Assembly: GCA_014925825.1 (NCBI GenBank)
Contig: JACGCK010000077.1
Location: 62,001-126,000, forward strand
From: Pholiota molesta
Lineage: Eukaryota; Basidiomycota; Agaricomycetes; Agaricales; Strophariaceae
Direction: 5' to 3'
Length of the DNA: 64,000 nt
In this document: in pieces, positions 31,680 through 44,315 of the stretch
Layout: each line of letters starts with the position of its first letter
Numbering within the stretch: position 1 is the first letter of the stretch
The notes under the pieces: model-generated
Database searches by the model: none
What the model was told of the DNA's origin: nothing
The model's input: only the letters and a program-made list of their open reading frames with translations
Program-made: the position numbers and the translations under genes

Positions 31680-33065
31680 TGGCTGTCCGTTTGGGTAAAA
31701 AATACCCCCGAAACATTCTTTCATAAAGTCATGTATCCGTAAACGACTTTATGTACTTTAGACAAAATTCCCGGAAACATATTAGTTGCCCAGAAACATT
31801 TTATTGCCTCTCCGGAAACATTTTTGTTAATCCCGGAAACATTTGTTACATCCCGGAAACTCTTTTGGCAAATTTCTTGAGTCCCGCAAACATTTTGAGC
31901 ATTTTATTGAGTTCCGGAAACAAAGTTGACTACTTTATTGTATTCCGAAGACATTTTTTACCCTTTTACTCACTTCCCAGAAACAAATAGTGTCCCCGGA
32001 AACATTCAAACTACTTGTGCGAACATTTCATTGAGGATTCTGCCGTAATGCCGTGGTTATGTAATTGATATCGGCTTAAGCCAGCCGCAGCGCGCTTCCT
32101 CTTACGCAGCTAGCGCGCGCCGCCTCACAGCGCATGCAGAATGGCAAGGCATATAGAGCTATTGGCTATAGTTTACCTCCTCACGCACACGGCTCTTATA
32201 ATGTTAATGTTCGACTTAAACGCCACAGCGCGCTCTGACACAGCAAGCACGCGCGGCGTGCTGCGTCAGAGTGCATGTAGAGTGGCAAGGCATACAGTGC
32301 TGGCAGTGCTCACTGCTACCTTCAGCCTCATAAGCCCTACTCGCTAGATTAGCGCGATTTGCTTGAATTTTGCTTCAAATTTTTGGTTGTTGTTATTATA
32401 GTGTGCACCGTGTGCGCCTTGTATAAAGGAAGAGGTAGATTGTAGCCCTTACCACTCACTCTGAATCTGCATGCACTGCGAGGCCACGCGCGCTTGCTAC
32501 GTCAGAGTGCGCTGCGACGTTTAAAGCCCGAAATTAACAGTTCAAGAGCCGTTTCCATGAAGAGGTAAATTATAGATAATAGCTCTGCATGCCTTACCAC
32601 TCTCATGCGCTGCGAGGCCGCGCACGCTAGCTGCGTCAGAGCGCGCTGCGGCATTCTTAAGCCGACATCAATTACATAACCACGGCATCACGGCATAATC
32701 TTCAAAGGAATGTTCGCGCAAGCAGTTAAAATGTTTCTGGGGACACTATTTATTTCTGGGAAGTGAGTAAAAGGGTGAAAAATGTCTTCGGAATACAATA
32801 AAGTAGTCAACTTTGTTTCCGGAACTCAATAAAATGCTCAAAATGTTTGCGGGACTCAAGAAATTTACCAAAAGAGTTTCCGGGATGTAACAAATGTTTC
32901 CGGGATTTTGCCAGGATTAACAAAATGTTTCCGGGGAGGCAATGAAATGTTTCTGGGCAGGAAATATGTTTCCGGGAATTCTATTCAAAGTACATAAAAT
33001 GTTTACGGATCCATGACCCTATGAAAGAATGTTTCGGGGGTATTTTTTACCCAAACGGACAGCCA
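31680..33065. mobile_element. foldback (long terminal inverted repeat) non-autonomous element with TA target-site duplication
   Basis: The 5' end (TGGCTGTCCGTTTGGGTAAA...) is repeated in inverse orientation at the 3' end (...TTTACCCAAACGGACAGCCA). The identity runs inward through about 500 bp and then, with gaps, towards the centre near 32340-32430, so nearly the whole 1.39 kb could form one hairpin. Each arm contains roughly a dozen imperfect copies of a ~30-bp unit built on CCCGGAAACATTTT. The inner part of each arm carries GC-rich blocks (GCAGCGCGCT...) and a GTGGCAAGGCAT motif that is itself duplicated. TA flanks both ends (31678-31679 and 33066-33067), as expected for Tc1/mariner-type target sites. 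No transposase is encoded, so movement would need an enzyme supplied elsewhere. Confidence 0.85.
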
Positions 33066-35748
33066 TAGATATACATCGTGCGGTACAAATTATCAGTGCA
33101 ATAGTGGACATCCATTCGTTTTCCGTTACGCCCAAGTTGAAAACACGGCTGACGCCAAGCGTACTGACAATTATTTTTGTGATGCTTGTAACCCATGGAA
33201 ATATGGCGTTTCGAACCTCTAAGTACAGTCACACTTGCGCGCCTCTATAATGGATAAAAAGTTGATCCCGAAAGGTATTCGCATTCGGCTTAGTATGCTC
33301 TCTCTATGATGGAGTACGTTCCTCTTGATAGCTTGATGGTAATAAGTATGTCGTTCCCTTTCTACTGGGATAGAACCACATACATACATAGAATTAGCCG
33401 CAATCAGATTCTACAAGAATGATGCAGAATATAATCGAGAATTGTACCGTTGAAAGATGGGTGTATCATCTCTGCATATGTACATGAAGTACACCGACTT
33501 GATAAATCGAATCCTCAACGCAAAACAGAGCAGAGAACCAAGAAAAGCTAGTGAGCACACTGTCGGCTAAGGCGCCGGAGGATCTACGACTACGAACTCA
33601 ATTTATGATCATGATTGATCAGAGCTCAGCGCTCATCATTTATGTAAATTTTATTCACAGGTATGATTGAGAAGGATTTGAATTGAGATCGACGGGGATT
33701 TGTAAAAGGCTTCTTTCTGGCCCTAAATCTCCCGGAGATGCTGGTGGTAAGGGAAAGACTAACGACAGAAAAAAAAACATAACGAGAGTGGTGTGGAGCT
33801 TCAGAACAGGCGACCAGGACCAGGTCAAGTCTGGCCGTGCACATGCTCGTCTTCTGCATAACTTGAAGAAGCAGGCTCAGAAGGTACGTATGATACATAG
33901 CCTATAGGATTCGTAGGAAGATCAGAAACTCTAGGGAAATGTGTGTATGGATGGGTGCACATACACAAATGATGAGATCGCCGGCGGCGGAAGCATAACT
34001 GCCGTGCAGGGAAGAACTTACCCTGCGGAACGATCTCAGTTGGCCAATCTCTTCCGGAATACTTCCGTGAAGGCGGATTCAAATATTCAAATTTGGACCC
34101 ATCTGGCCAAAGAGCACTGACTAGCAACGACGTCCAGAATCCCCCGCAAAATGAAGCTGTTTATCGAAGAGATACAACATTCATCGCAGAAAAAAGCCAG
34201 TACTATAAGGCCTAGTGAGGTACCGTCTGGTACCGTCCATCGTGCATCCCGGCTCATCAAACCCAACGGGGGTTGCCAATGTGCATAACAACCCTGCAGA
34301 AAACAAGAAGAAGCAAAATATCCGAGTCCGACCAGTGGATCAAAAAGAGATTGCGAAAATATTCCTTTGAAGGCAATTTCAAGGAGAATAACATAACCAT
34401 ATCAGTGAGTGGCACGGACCCGATGCCAAAATGTCCATCTGGTGGGATTTAACGCGGCGACGAAAGCCACTAGAACCCACTTGAGGGAAAACTTGCATTC
34501 AATACATACGACATAGTTAACGTTGTCCGTCTTGCAGGCTCGACGTATCACGGCAGCACATTTGACCAGATGCAGGTAACGGAAGTCAGAAGCACGACGA
34601 GTGACGATACTTCAGCTTTATTACTGATAGCAAAAACGGCAGACCGTACAAAAAGACCAGTGGAGTACATACATCCCATCGGAAATGATACGTAGATACA
34701 TAGGCAATAATAGGGTAGCATGGTGTTGAGCGGCAGTGGTGGTGCGTAGGGGTCGGTCCGAATACAACTTGGTATATAGAAGGGGCAACAACAAGATCCT
34801 ACAATATAGCGATATGAGGATGACGACAACGGTGAGCACATATCCGATCCTGCACAGAACAGAGTTTCAAACTCACCAAAAATAACAGCGGCAGCAGCAG
34901 CACTAGCCGCGGCAACAGCATACAATTAGGAAAGATACAGCATTACATGGGATTGGTGGAACGGACTGGATGAGCGGAAGGGGATGAAGGGGAGAGAGAG
35001 CCTAGAGGGGGGGTCTTCTCGCATCTTCTTCTTGGGGTTTCACAGCATAATATTCCGGATCTGAGATAATGATCATGATCATTATGGAAGGGTGGACGGT
35101 GATGCGCACGGGTCAGCTACATATACTGCCAAATGACCGCAAAGCCAAGGTAGTCTACTCACGTTCTTGCTTACGATGGCGCTGTTGTGCGGCGGCAAGG
35201 GCGAGGTTTCGGATCGCAGGGACGGCCAACGGTGATGGATGGATGGGGTTGTGTGTCCGCAGGCAGCAGTAGCAGCAGTTTTGTAACGACGGGCGTTTTT
35301 TGGAGTGCACCAGGTTTCAGATTTGACGCCGAATGGAATCGCAATTTAGACGCAAGTCCCGTTGTAACATGAAGGGTCAAGCAATTGTTTTCGGGCGAGC
35401 AGCATATGGAAAAAAAAGAAGGGAAAAGAAGATGAGTTTCGAACGCAGACATTCGGTTGATCACGAGAAAAAGCCACAAATAGAAAAAGATGGAGAGATT
35501 AGAAGGCAGAAATATTAAATCTGATAGTAAGATGAGAAAAAGAAGAAAGTGCAGAGTGCAGTTTGACAGACGTGAAGGCAGTATGTTTGGGACATTCCGC
35601 AAGACGAAATGACCCGTGATCAGATGTAAACACACACAATGGGCGTGTATGTGTTTTTGGCGTGGAAATAGATATAGAGTGTGAATGCGCGCGCGCGAGA
35701 GAGAGAAAATGAGTCGCAAAGAGTAAAATAAAATAAATCAGAAAGACG
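33066..35748. other. 2.7 kb stretch without a confident gene
   Basis: Lies between the foldback element and the 3' end of the G-alpha gene. Frames at 33626-34127 and 34548-34925 (minus) and 33683-33907 (plus) have no recognised domains. The 182-codon minus frame at 35171-35719 is pyrimidine-rich sequence just downstream of the G-alpha stop and probably 3' flanking sequence. A GCGCGCGCGAGAGAGAGA microsatellite lies at about 35688-35706. Confidence 0.35.
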
Positions 35749-37656
35749 CTAGATCATCGACGCGTTTACTAGATTCGAACGTAGGGCAATGCTGTATAGA
35801 AAAGGGTATTAAAAAATAGACGTTGAGCGTACGATTGAATGGACGATTCAAAGTTCGAAGCCAAGCAAATAGACTGGGAGAAGCCCAAGCCAAATCGGGC
35901 CACAGGAAGTCCCAGGATTCCAGAATAAAAAGAGGGGGGGCTCAAAAATAGGAAAGGAACTCACTCTGACAGATGGAAAAGAAGACAGTACAGGTGAGAA
36001 CCAGCTTATTTGAGAAATAAGCATAATCACAAACCTTCAACAGCAGCCATTACGACTCGGAGCATTGCCGTGTCCGTCGCCGTCGTGATACTAGTGTATA
36101 CGAGGAGGTATCCCGGTAGGTCATGGTGCGAAGCCATAGAGAGATAGTTAATTTGGAATGGATGAAAAAAAGAACGGAGAGTTGGTCAGTAAATCACACC
36201 GGGCATGACGGAGACATAGAGGCGGCGCTGGAGTGGCATATGATGGACTCACTGAATATAGATCTCGCGCTCCTTCGAACGCCCTGCCTTGGCCGCTAGC
36301 CTGCCAAACCGGCGTTTGAAGTATTCCCGACCGGCCTTGGGATCTCCTGGAGGACCTTCGAAGTCCTGTCGAGGAGAACGAAGCAAATGAATATCAATGG
36401 ACGGAGCATGTACATGAGGTCTGAACGTCACGAACTGGGAAGAAGTTCTTGATATCAGACGTTTGGACTTTCCTTTCGAACAGATCTTCCTTATTTAGGA
36501 AGAGAATCTGGAAAGCGGGTTAATGATTGATTGAACAGGTCCTGTTGTGTGAGCCAAGGGACTCACGATTGATGTTTGCTTGAACCATTGTGAGTGGCAT
36601 ATTGAATCCCATATTGTCATTGCGTCTTGCATTTGGTTCTAAATTTAAGATACGGCTTGTGAGTACTGGATGATTTGAGGAGAGAAATTAGTTTCCGACT
36701 CACTGCGTCCTTATCTTCCACTAGACATTGGTCGTACCCGCTCAAACTTACTAGGAATAATATACTTGTCACGTCCTGGAAACAATGGATCCATTTTCTC
36801 CGTTCGCTCTTCTGACCACCAACATCTACCATCATCATCTCATGTTCCCGCAAGTGGAACGTTGTCTCCGTGATGCCGATTGTCCGAGCCCTACAACGTA
36901 CTATGTCCTGTTCCGTTGGTTCGTACGATTCGTCGAATAGTCGGTCAAGATCGGAGTAAAAGTATGTTAGACTGGGAAATAATATTTAGCACTTCATACA
37001 AGAGAGGAGTGGAAGATTATTTACTTTTCTGGCAGAGCTGCCTCATTTCCTCTCTCAAACGCCTTCTGAACATTTGGGTCGGTCCAGAGCGCCTTCAGGG
37101 GTGCGTGATATTCGCTCGGGAAGACTTCACCATCCCGGAGATCGCGCGCACCATCTACCAGTTCCACGTACGGTTGATTTTCATCCAGTACTTCGAGTTC
37201 CATGTCTTCCATTGCATCCAAAACTGACCGCAGGCCCCGTGTGAGATTGTCGAACACCAGCTGACGGTAGTGCTCAATTTCGGACGGCGAGAAGGGTAGC
37301 TTGTGGATCAGGCGCATTTGCTGTGTGGTCGTTAGTCTCCAACATCGGGAGGCTACAATTGCAACGATAGCTTACCTTGAGCACTGTCGACTTGCCTGAA
37401 TCGCCCGACCCTAGGAGTAGAACCTGGAGATGAAGGTGTTACGGCATGCAAGACAGTATGATAGCAGCGGAAGTGCCAACCTTGACCTGAGACGCCATCT
37501 TGGCCTTGGCCTGCAAGGAATAAGTAAAATTGACTGAACCCGCACCACATCGCGAATGTCGCGTACCTCTTTTAGTTGCTTCTCGACCTCCTTGTTCATC
37601 ATCTTCTCCTCCTCAGACACCTCGACATTCGAGGGAGCTGACATGCATGTGCCCAT
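35749..37656 (-). CDS. heterotrimeric G protein alpha subunit (divergent basidiomycete type)
   Basis: GTP-binding alpha subunit coupling a GPCR to downstream signalling at the plasma membrane. It starts [18 protein letters not shown] at 37656; Gly2 and Cys4 allow myristoylation and palmitoylation. G1/P-loop is [19 protein letters not shown] (residue ~41 onward), with GDSGKS instead of the classical GESGKS. Switch I region is [19 protein letters not shown], switch [23 protein letters not shown]4 is LFLNKED and G5 [13 protein letters not shown] instead of TCAT. Introns are short except the last. The expected C-terminal alpha-5 helix ([13 protein letters not shown], stop 35749-35751) lies in a separate exon after a ~230-bp intron, and the junction is one base out of phase. 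If that exon is not used, the protein would end at VEE or VEGL and lack receptor contact. Otherwise intact. Confidence 0.88.
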
Positions 37657-39987
37657 TGTGAGAAAAAATTTCAGAATGCCAGATGATGTGGAAGACGAAA
37701 AGTAATAAGCTTCAGAGCCTCCGGGAGTTACAAATGGTGGGTGCCGGCCTTGAGCGGGGCCAGGAACGTCTTGATAGGGGAAGTTTAGTGAAACTTCGGT
37801 TACGCCGTTGGGTGCAGCTGTCTGATTTCAGGTGCAGACGTCGTTTGCGGCAATGAAGTCGCTCAGCGCTGGCAGCGTCGGTGGTTGGAAGATGAGAGGG
37901 TCCGGTAGAAATTAGAAGGGAACGAGGTATCAGTTGTCCAGGACGGCAGGACGGACTAGATCACTGACATCAAGGCAATAGTGATCGCACGTGTTCAAAC
38001 ATCAATGACAATTGACAGAGCCATCTTTCATAGCTACCATCTCCCACCCGACCAGTCTATCTTTTCTGAAAATTTCATGCGTTTTCGCACTGGCGTTCGC
38101 ATCGGCATAAAGCTTGTAATGTCGATTACTCCAACATCCACGCCAGCAATTATATTCAGCGTCTGTCTTCCGGGGCATTGAGTACTCAGGCCTCAGGCCT
38201 CAGGAGCCAGCGCTGATATCGAAGCGCCTTCGCACCCACGCGATGGGCCTGCCAAATGTCCAGTCTCACTAAATATACAATATACCTTTCTAAAATGGGC
38301 GCTATTTGGCGTGCTGCCACGCTAGTAATAGGTGGACGAACACCGTACGGCCGTGCATTCACAGGCGCGCGTACGATAAACCCACATCGGCCCGCCCCTA
38401 CTGTTATATTTCATGAGGAACAAACAGTCTGCAGAGGTTGACGACCATCACAAAAAAAAATAACGGAAAATCCCCATTGTAAACGAGAATTTGTTTATTT
38501 CATTTACGACCGGCATGGCGGTGGAGTCGACGGGCCCGGGTCCTTTTTCGACCCCCATCCGTTCGGAAGACGTGTCAGGAGGAGAAATACGTGGCTAACA
38601 GTGATATTATTTCTATAGTGTGGTTGCTATCGCACTTTCTTAGCAGTTGGTGTAAGTATAAGATATTATTCCATCTAAATCATACGCAGGTCTGATGTAT
38701 GGGATCGGTCCAGGCACGGCGTCTAGGAACTACATTCATAAGATTTTCAAGTTTCGACTGTCAGCTTGAAGCATGATGATGGTGAATAGGTGAGGCCGAA
38801 GGTAAATTCCACTGATAAGAACTCGAGGAATCCATAGAATATCAGAAATATGAAAGTCTCCCTCGCAGCAGCGATCTTTCTGATCGGATTCGCAATCTTT
38901 CCCAATGCATGGAGATGTGATAGCTATCACCGAAATAGACATACTTATGATTGGCTATAATGTACTGGTATAATTAATACTTCAATTCAAGCAAGGTCAA
39001 TGGAAAAGTCTCCAGAATTGTTTGTGCCTACAATTCATTTACTAAGGCATAAAGACACTCCGGCGCCCCTAACCTCCCTCGAAACGAACCCTCATTTGCA
39101 TTACCAATATTCATTGCACAATCCGCAAGTAAAAGTAACCTAAAATAAACGGATCCAGGTAAGAAGAATATCATCTGCATGCCGAAAATACTCCTTCAGT
39201 CGCCGCACTCTCACCAACTCTCACCAATGACATGACCACTATCAATGTTCTCAAGGCCCATGCGATCGACTACTACTTATAGCCACAACATCGAACAGGT
39301 GAATGTCACCTCTGCAAGCCATAAAATGCTGTCTAAAACACCGTTAAACCTACTCAGCACTGCGAGGGCCACGGTAGTATATATGTGCACTCCATGAGAC
39401 TCGCTACGAAATAAGCGCCCATTAATGCATTAATGTATGATCGGCGGGCCGGAATGAACCGCGTCTCACCTGATTAGGCATTCCCAAGAGCCTGAGCGCT
39501 TGAGCTTGAGTTCTCTAGCTCATGGAACTTTGAATGCTTGAGTGGGTTCTTTAATATTTTAGTTGAGTGCGACGCGGGAGCTCAAAATGTGGCGCAAGAA
39601 GACCCAAAATTCGCGGATTTTGAGTCAGGCTATGGAAGTGAGTATCACTGATAAGGTGACTACTTTCGCCCATCTGTCTGCTCATGAAGTCGGCGAATTG
39701 ACCACTAAGACATGTAAATAGAGGAAAGTATCAATAGTTCTGTCTGCTTGGTTGTGGCTCAAGTATGTGTATAGACCTTGATAACCGACTACATATTTCA
39801 GGCTTCTAAGCTTGAAGTGTATTCCCAAAAATGTCTTCGACCTTTTCAAGATTTGATATCGGCGACTCTGCTGCTGTCCTTCATTCTATGTATATATGGT
39901 GCACGCTATTCTTATAGCGTCAAAGAACCGCGCTGTCATAGCGCTATAACATTAATGTTTTTGATACAACTTGCCAACATTAAGCGC
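37657..39987. other. 2.3 kb intergenic region
   Basis: Contains the G-alpha promoter at its left end and the 3' end of carboxypeptidase copy 1 at its right. No frame longer than about 70 codons and no recognised motif. A GTCGACGGGCCCGGGTC GC-rich palindromic stretch lies near 38526-38542. I see nothing else that can be named. Confidence 0.4.
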
Positions 39988-41900
39988 TCAGAAAGGATTC
40001 CCGCTTAACCACCTATTAACCATCTCCAACGATTCTTTCGGCTTGTCATACGGAACCTGCATAGAATAAAAGCCTTCAATCTTCTCTCACTCAAGGTAAC
40101 ATTAAATGACAACTCACCATATGCCCCGCACCCTCCACTTTCAAGAACGTCAGCCCCTTCGCACTCCTCACCGACCCCGCCGTCTTCCCATCCACAATCC
40201 ACTCCCTCAACGGCTGCGCCGCAAACGCCTCCCTCCCACTCCACTCCAGCGCCGTCGTCCACGCCTCGTTCCCGACGTGGTTGCAGCCCCAGTCGTACTT
40301 GCCGACATAGATCAGCGCCTGCACCCCGCGCTCGAGGAGCGCCGCGACGTAGTGGTACGTGGGGTAGTACTCGTCCAATGCGCTCCGGAATGCGGCGGTG
40401 ACGTCGTAATTGCAGGCGGAGAAGTTGGCTGTGATTCTGGGGTCGACGCCGATCTGGGCTCGGACCGAGGGACGGTCGAGGTAGGCGGCTATGTGCCTAT
40501 CGGGGTGCGTGTTAGATGTGTAATGATTGCGCGAGACAAGGATCAGAGCGGAGCTTACTTGGTGACTGGGTAGCATAGGGTATCCTCGATTTCACCTTCG
40601 CATTCGCGGCTGAGATCATAGGGATTTATCCCTGCATAAACTCAGTAAATTTTCAAGAGGATGAATATTGGAGAACCTTACCAGAGGACAAAAATGGAGC
40701 TTGAATCTCGTTATCGCAAAAGAGAGTCGCAGCACCACATAAAATGGCATCAAATATGTCCACACAAGACTCCTTCAGCATTTTTTGGCATCTGGGGAGC
40801 TAAAGGGCATGTAAGTAAGTATGGCCAGGAATTAGTTGACTCGCCGCTTGCTTCATACGCATGCAGGTTCCTATACTAAGGACTGGCGCAACAGACGCTG
40901 GTGTGCACGTCACATCATAATAAGATGGAATCATCGAGTAATAATCGGTTACTCCATTTCCTATGGAGGCAACGTTCAGACAAGACGATTCGAGCACAGA
41001 AGGAGGAAAAGAGCACACCAATCATGATAGACTTGAGATTAATCGGCGTCAACCCCATTTTTACCAGTGCTGCGTTTTGGTCGTACACTTCCGCCGCAAA
41101 TACAGGGATATACCGTCCTCCGTACGATTCGCCTGCCATATGGAACGCGCGTCGCTTGAACTTGCTGAAGTTCTCGAAGAAGATGGCGACAAACGCTGCG
41201 ATGTCTTTGGCAGCTTCCTCCGTCGTGCCGACAGTCTCGCCGTATTCTGCGTAGGAGAAACCCACGCCGATAGGCTGGTCGACGAAGAAGACGTTCGCGT
41301 TGGAGTTCCAGGATTCGGGATGATACTTGGTGCCATTTCCATCGAGAATTCTGCATGGGCCGAGCTCCATGAACAGACCAAGTGAAGAGGAACAGCCGGG
41401 TCCTGTCAATGCGAGTGAGTGAGGCATATTATAGGGCGAGAAGATGAGAAAAAGTCACCCCCGTTAGTCCAAAAGATCACGTCGTCCTTGTCGGGATCGC
41501 TTCGACTCTCGAAGAAATAGAAGAATAAGTGACGCGCTTCAATGTCTATGTATCCAGTGTAAGAGCTATTTCGTTCAAATATTCAGTGTGTTTTGTAGCG
41601 TATAGAAGCAGGCATGTAGCGTACTCGACAGTGGTATCACAGAAGTCGGCCGATTTCTTCATTCGAACGCTATACCTCGGAAACGCGGGATGTTCCAACG
41701 TTGTGAATTCATTAGTTGACAAAACTGATAGATTCTCTGCTGGTGTGAACAGGTTGTCGCCATAAGGCTTATGGTTTCCTGAATATGTGAATTGGATGTT
41801 AAACTCTAGCATTAATATTGACCAACGCACCAAGAATCTGTTGCTGGGCGCTCCCAAGCACTGCCCAACCTAGCACACCCAGATATAACGACTTCAACAT
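39988..41900 (-). CDS. serine carboxypeptidase (peptidase family S10), tandem copy 1
   Basis: Carboxypeptidase Y-like enzyme that removes C-terminal residues from peptides at acidic pH, in the vacuole or secreted. The start at 41900 gives a signal peptide MLKSLYLGVLGWAVLGSAQQ. Family marks in order: YTGYIDI-type start of the mature enzyme, [20 protein letters not shown] (oxyanion loop), [40 protein letters not shown] (nucleophile Ser), [18 protein letters not shown] (catalytic Asp) and FLKVEGAGHM spliced to [20 protein letters not shown] (catalytic His). Cys residues for the usual disulfides are present ([23 protein letters not shown]). All exons join in frame; the intron inside NGG uses a GT donor. 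It is followed 284 bp upstream in transcription order by a second copy, pointing to a recent tandem duplication. Confidence 0.94.
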
Positions 41901-42184
41901 CTACGACGCGTCTGTTTGACCTGCGAAACCACAGTCGAGTGAAGAGTGGGAAAGAGCTGGTGTAGCACATGGACGTCAAGTACAAAGTTTGGAATGACCC
42001 TGAGATAAGATAAGAATCTAGATTTTGCGATGGTCAACTCATTTTTACTTGCCGCTGAGGCCATGAAAGTGGCCAAAGGATGGCCAGATTCCGCCCACTT
42101 GGTATTTATTTCAGAAATATATAAATTCAACATTGTCTAGTAATTTCCGCGACTTGCTTGTCTTCGTTGCGGTGCAGTCAGCGC

Positions 42185-44123
42185 TTAGAACGGCTTCCCG
42201 CTCAACCATCTATTCACCATCTCCAACGACTCCTTTGGCTTATCATAAGGCACCTTTAAGACAGAGTTAAAATTTCTCTCCATTGCAATAAAATAGAACT
42301 ACGACTCACCATATGCCCAGCACCCTCAATCGTCAAGAACGTCAACCCCTTCGCACTCCTCGTCGAACCAGCGGGCGTCTTCCCATCTACACTCCAGTCC
42401 CTCAACGGCTGCTTCGCAAACTCCTCCCTTCCGCTCCACTCCAGCTCCGTCGTCCAAGCCTCATTCCCAACATGGTTGCAGATCCAGTCGTACTTGCCGA
42501 CATAGATGAGCGCCTGCACCCCGCGCTCGAGGAGCGCTGCAACGTAGTGGTATGTTGGGCGGTACATGTCCATGGCAAAATTAAATGCGGCGCCGACATC
42601 GTTACTGCAGGAGGAGAAATTGGCGGTGATGGAGGGGTCGACGCCGATTTGGGCGCGGACGGAGGGTCGGTCGAGGTAGGCTGTGATGTGCCTACGGAAG
42701 GCATGTTGGATTTTTCTCGCTTCACAGGACAGGAATGGAATAAACTCACTTAGTTACAGGGTAGCAGAGGGTGTCTTCGATTCCGCCCTCGCAGTCACGG
42801 CTAATATCATAGGGATTTTTACCTGCTTCATTTTCAGTATATATGTATGGTGGCCTGGTCTTCCAAAATCATACCAGAGTAATAGATTGGCGCTGAAAGC
42901 TCATTTTCGCAGAAAAGTGCTGCAGCATTACATGAGATAGAGTCAAAGATGTCCACGCAAGATTCCTTGAGCATTTTCTGGCACCTGGGGAGCTGGAAAT
43001 TACGTCAATACCTACATGAAGCAGTGAAATAATGTGCTAGATGGTTGACGCACCGCTTGCTTCATACGCATGCAAGTTCCAATACTAAGGACAGGTGCAA
43101 CAGACGCTGGCGTACATGCCAAATCGTAGTACGATGCAGCCATTGTGTAAAAGTCGGTGAGACCATTTCCTAATGAGACAAGCTTAGGCATAAGATGCAA
43201 GAACAGTGAAACGTAGAGAACTCACCAATCATGACAGACTTTAGGTTTATTGGCATCAAGCCCTTTTCTACCAATACTGCATTTTGGTCGTACACTTCCG
43301 CAGCAAATACGGGTATATACCGTCCCCCATACGATTCACCGGCCATATGGAATGCGCGTCCTTTGAACTTGCTGAAATTCTCGAAGAAGATGGCGACAAA
43401 TGCTGCGATGTCCTTAGCTGCTTCCTCGGTCGTGCTAACTGTTTCGCCATAGTCAGCGTATGAGAAACCGACACCAATGGGTTGGTCGACGAAGAAGACG
43501 TTTGCGTTAGAGTTCCAGGATTCGGGATGGTACTTTGTGCCGTTGCCATCAAGAATTCTGCATGGGCCGAGTTCCATGAACAGGCCAAGTGAAGAGGAGC
43601 AGCCTGGCCCTATAATGTGGTAGTGTGCGTGAGAAAGGCTGGAATGCGAGGAGATAAGAGAACTTGCCTCCGTTGGTCCAGAAGATTACATCGTCCTTGT
43701 CGGGGTCGTTTCTGCTCTCAAAGAAGTAGAAGAACAGGTGGCGGGCTTGAATGTCGATATAGCCAGTATAAGAACTATTTCATAATAGGGATCAGTGTTT
43801 TTATTTTATATAGGAGCGAATGTATACGCACTTGACGGTGGTATCGCAGAAGTCAGTCGACTTCTTCATTCGAACGCTGTAGCGTGGAAACGCGGGATGT
43901 GCAAGGGTTGTGAATTCGTTCGTCGACAAGGCAGAGAGATCCTCTGCTGGTGTGAATAGTCCCTCACTGTAGGACTCATAGTTGCCTGTTCGTGTTAGTT
44001 CGATGGTCAGGGTTCTGGACTCTGAAGAAGTCCGAAGTTGAACCACGCACCAAAGACCTGTTGCTGGGCGCTTCCCAGAGCCGCCCAAGTAAGTAACCCT
44101 GCATATATCGACTTCAACAACAT
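42185..44123 (-). CDS. serine carboxypeptidase (peptidase family S10), tandem copy 2
   Basis: Second member of the tandem pair, same orientation and exon plan as copy 1. The start at 44123 gives a signal peptide ([20 protein letters not shown]). Catalytic motifs are all present: [70 protein letters not shown] and [21 protein letters not shown], ending WLSGKPF at 42185-42187. The pro/mature boundary region reads [13 protein letters not shown]. The intron that interrupts the NGG codons begins with GCAAGT, where copy 1 has GT, so the donor has changed after duplication or in one lineage. Differences from copy 1 cluster between the catalytic Ser and Asp ([20 protein letters not shown] versus SSGINPYDLSRECEGEIED). 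No frame break was found. Confidence 0.94.
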
Positions 44124-44315
44124 CGTTTGCGTTCAAAAGACGCGTCGGTCTGGCGCAGTTGATAGAGTCAAGTGGGAAAGAGCTGGTGTAGCACATGGAC
44201 ATTGATCCTACAGCATGGCTGGAGTTTAGTTCAAGATAAGATAAGATTAAGATGCGGAACTTGCGTTTACAGCTGGGCCCTGAAAGCGTCTGACCTCCGC
44301 CCACTTGGTTCATTG
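44124..44315. promoter_or_regulatory. divergent promoter of carboxypeptidase copy 2 and WDR59
   Basis: Only 192 bp separate the two divergent start codons, so both promoters overlap here. No clear TATA box; a positional call. Confidence 0.5.

Noticed and set aside
31740..32000. Regularly spaced CCGGAAACATT repeats resembling a CRISPR array
   Set aside because: Units are imperfect, spacers are not unique-sized, the whole tract is mirrored at 32730-33010, and the organism is a eukaryote. It is the arm of a foldback element.
35171..35719. 182-codon Leu/Ser-rich minus-strand frame suggesting a membrane protein
   Set aside because: It begins immediately downstream of the proposed G-alpha stop, is pyrimidine-rich and has no motif; best explained as 3' flanking sequence.
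40106..40573. 155-codon plus-strand frame, with a similar one at 42313-42753
   Set aside because: Both are antisense shadows of the homologous C-terminal exons of the two carboxypeptidases, which explains why they resemble each other.
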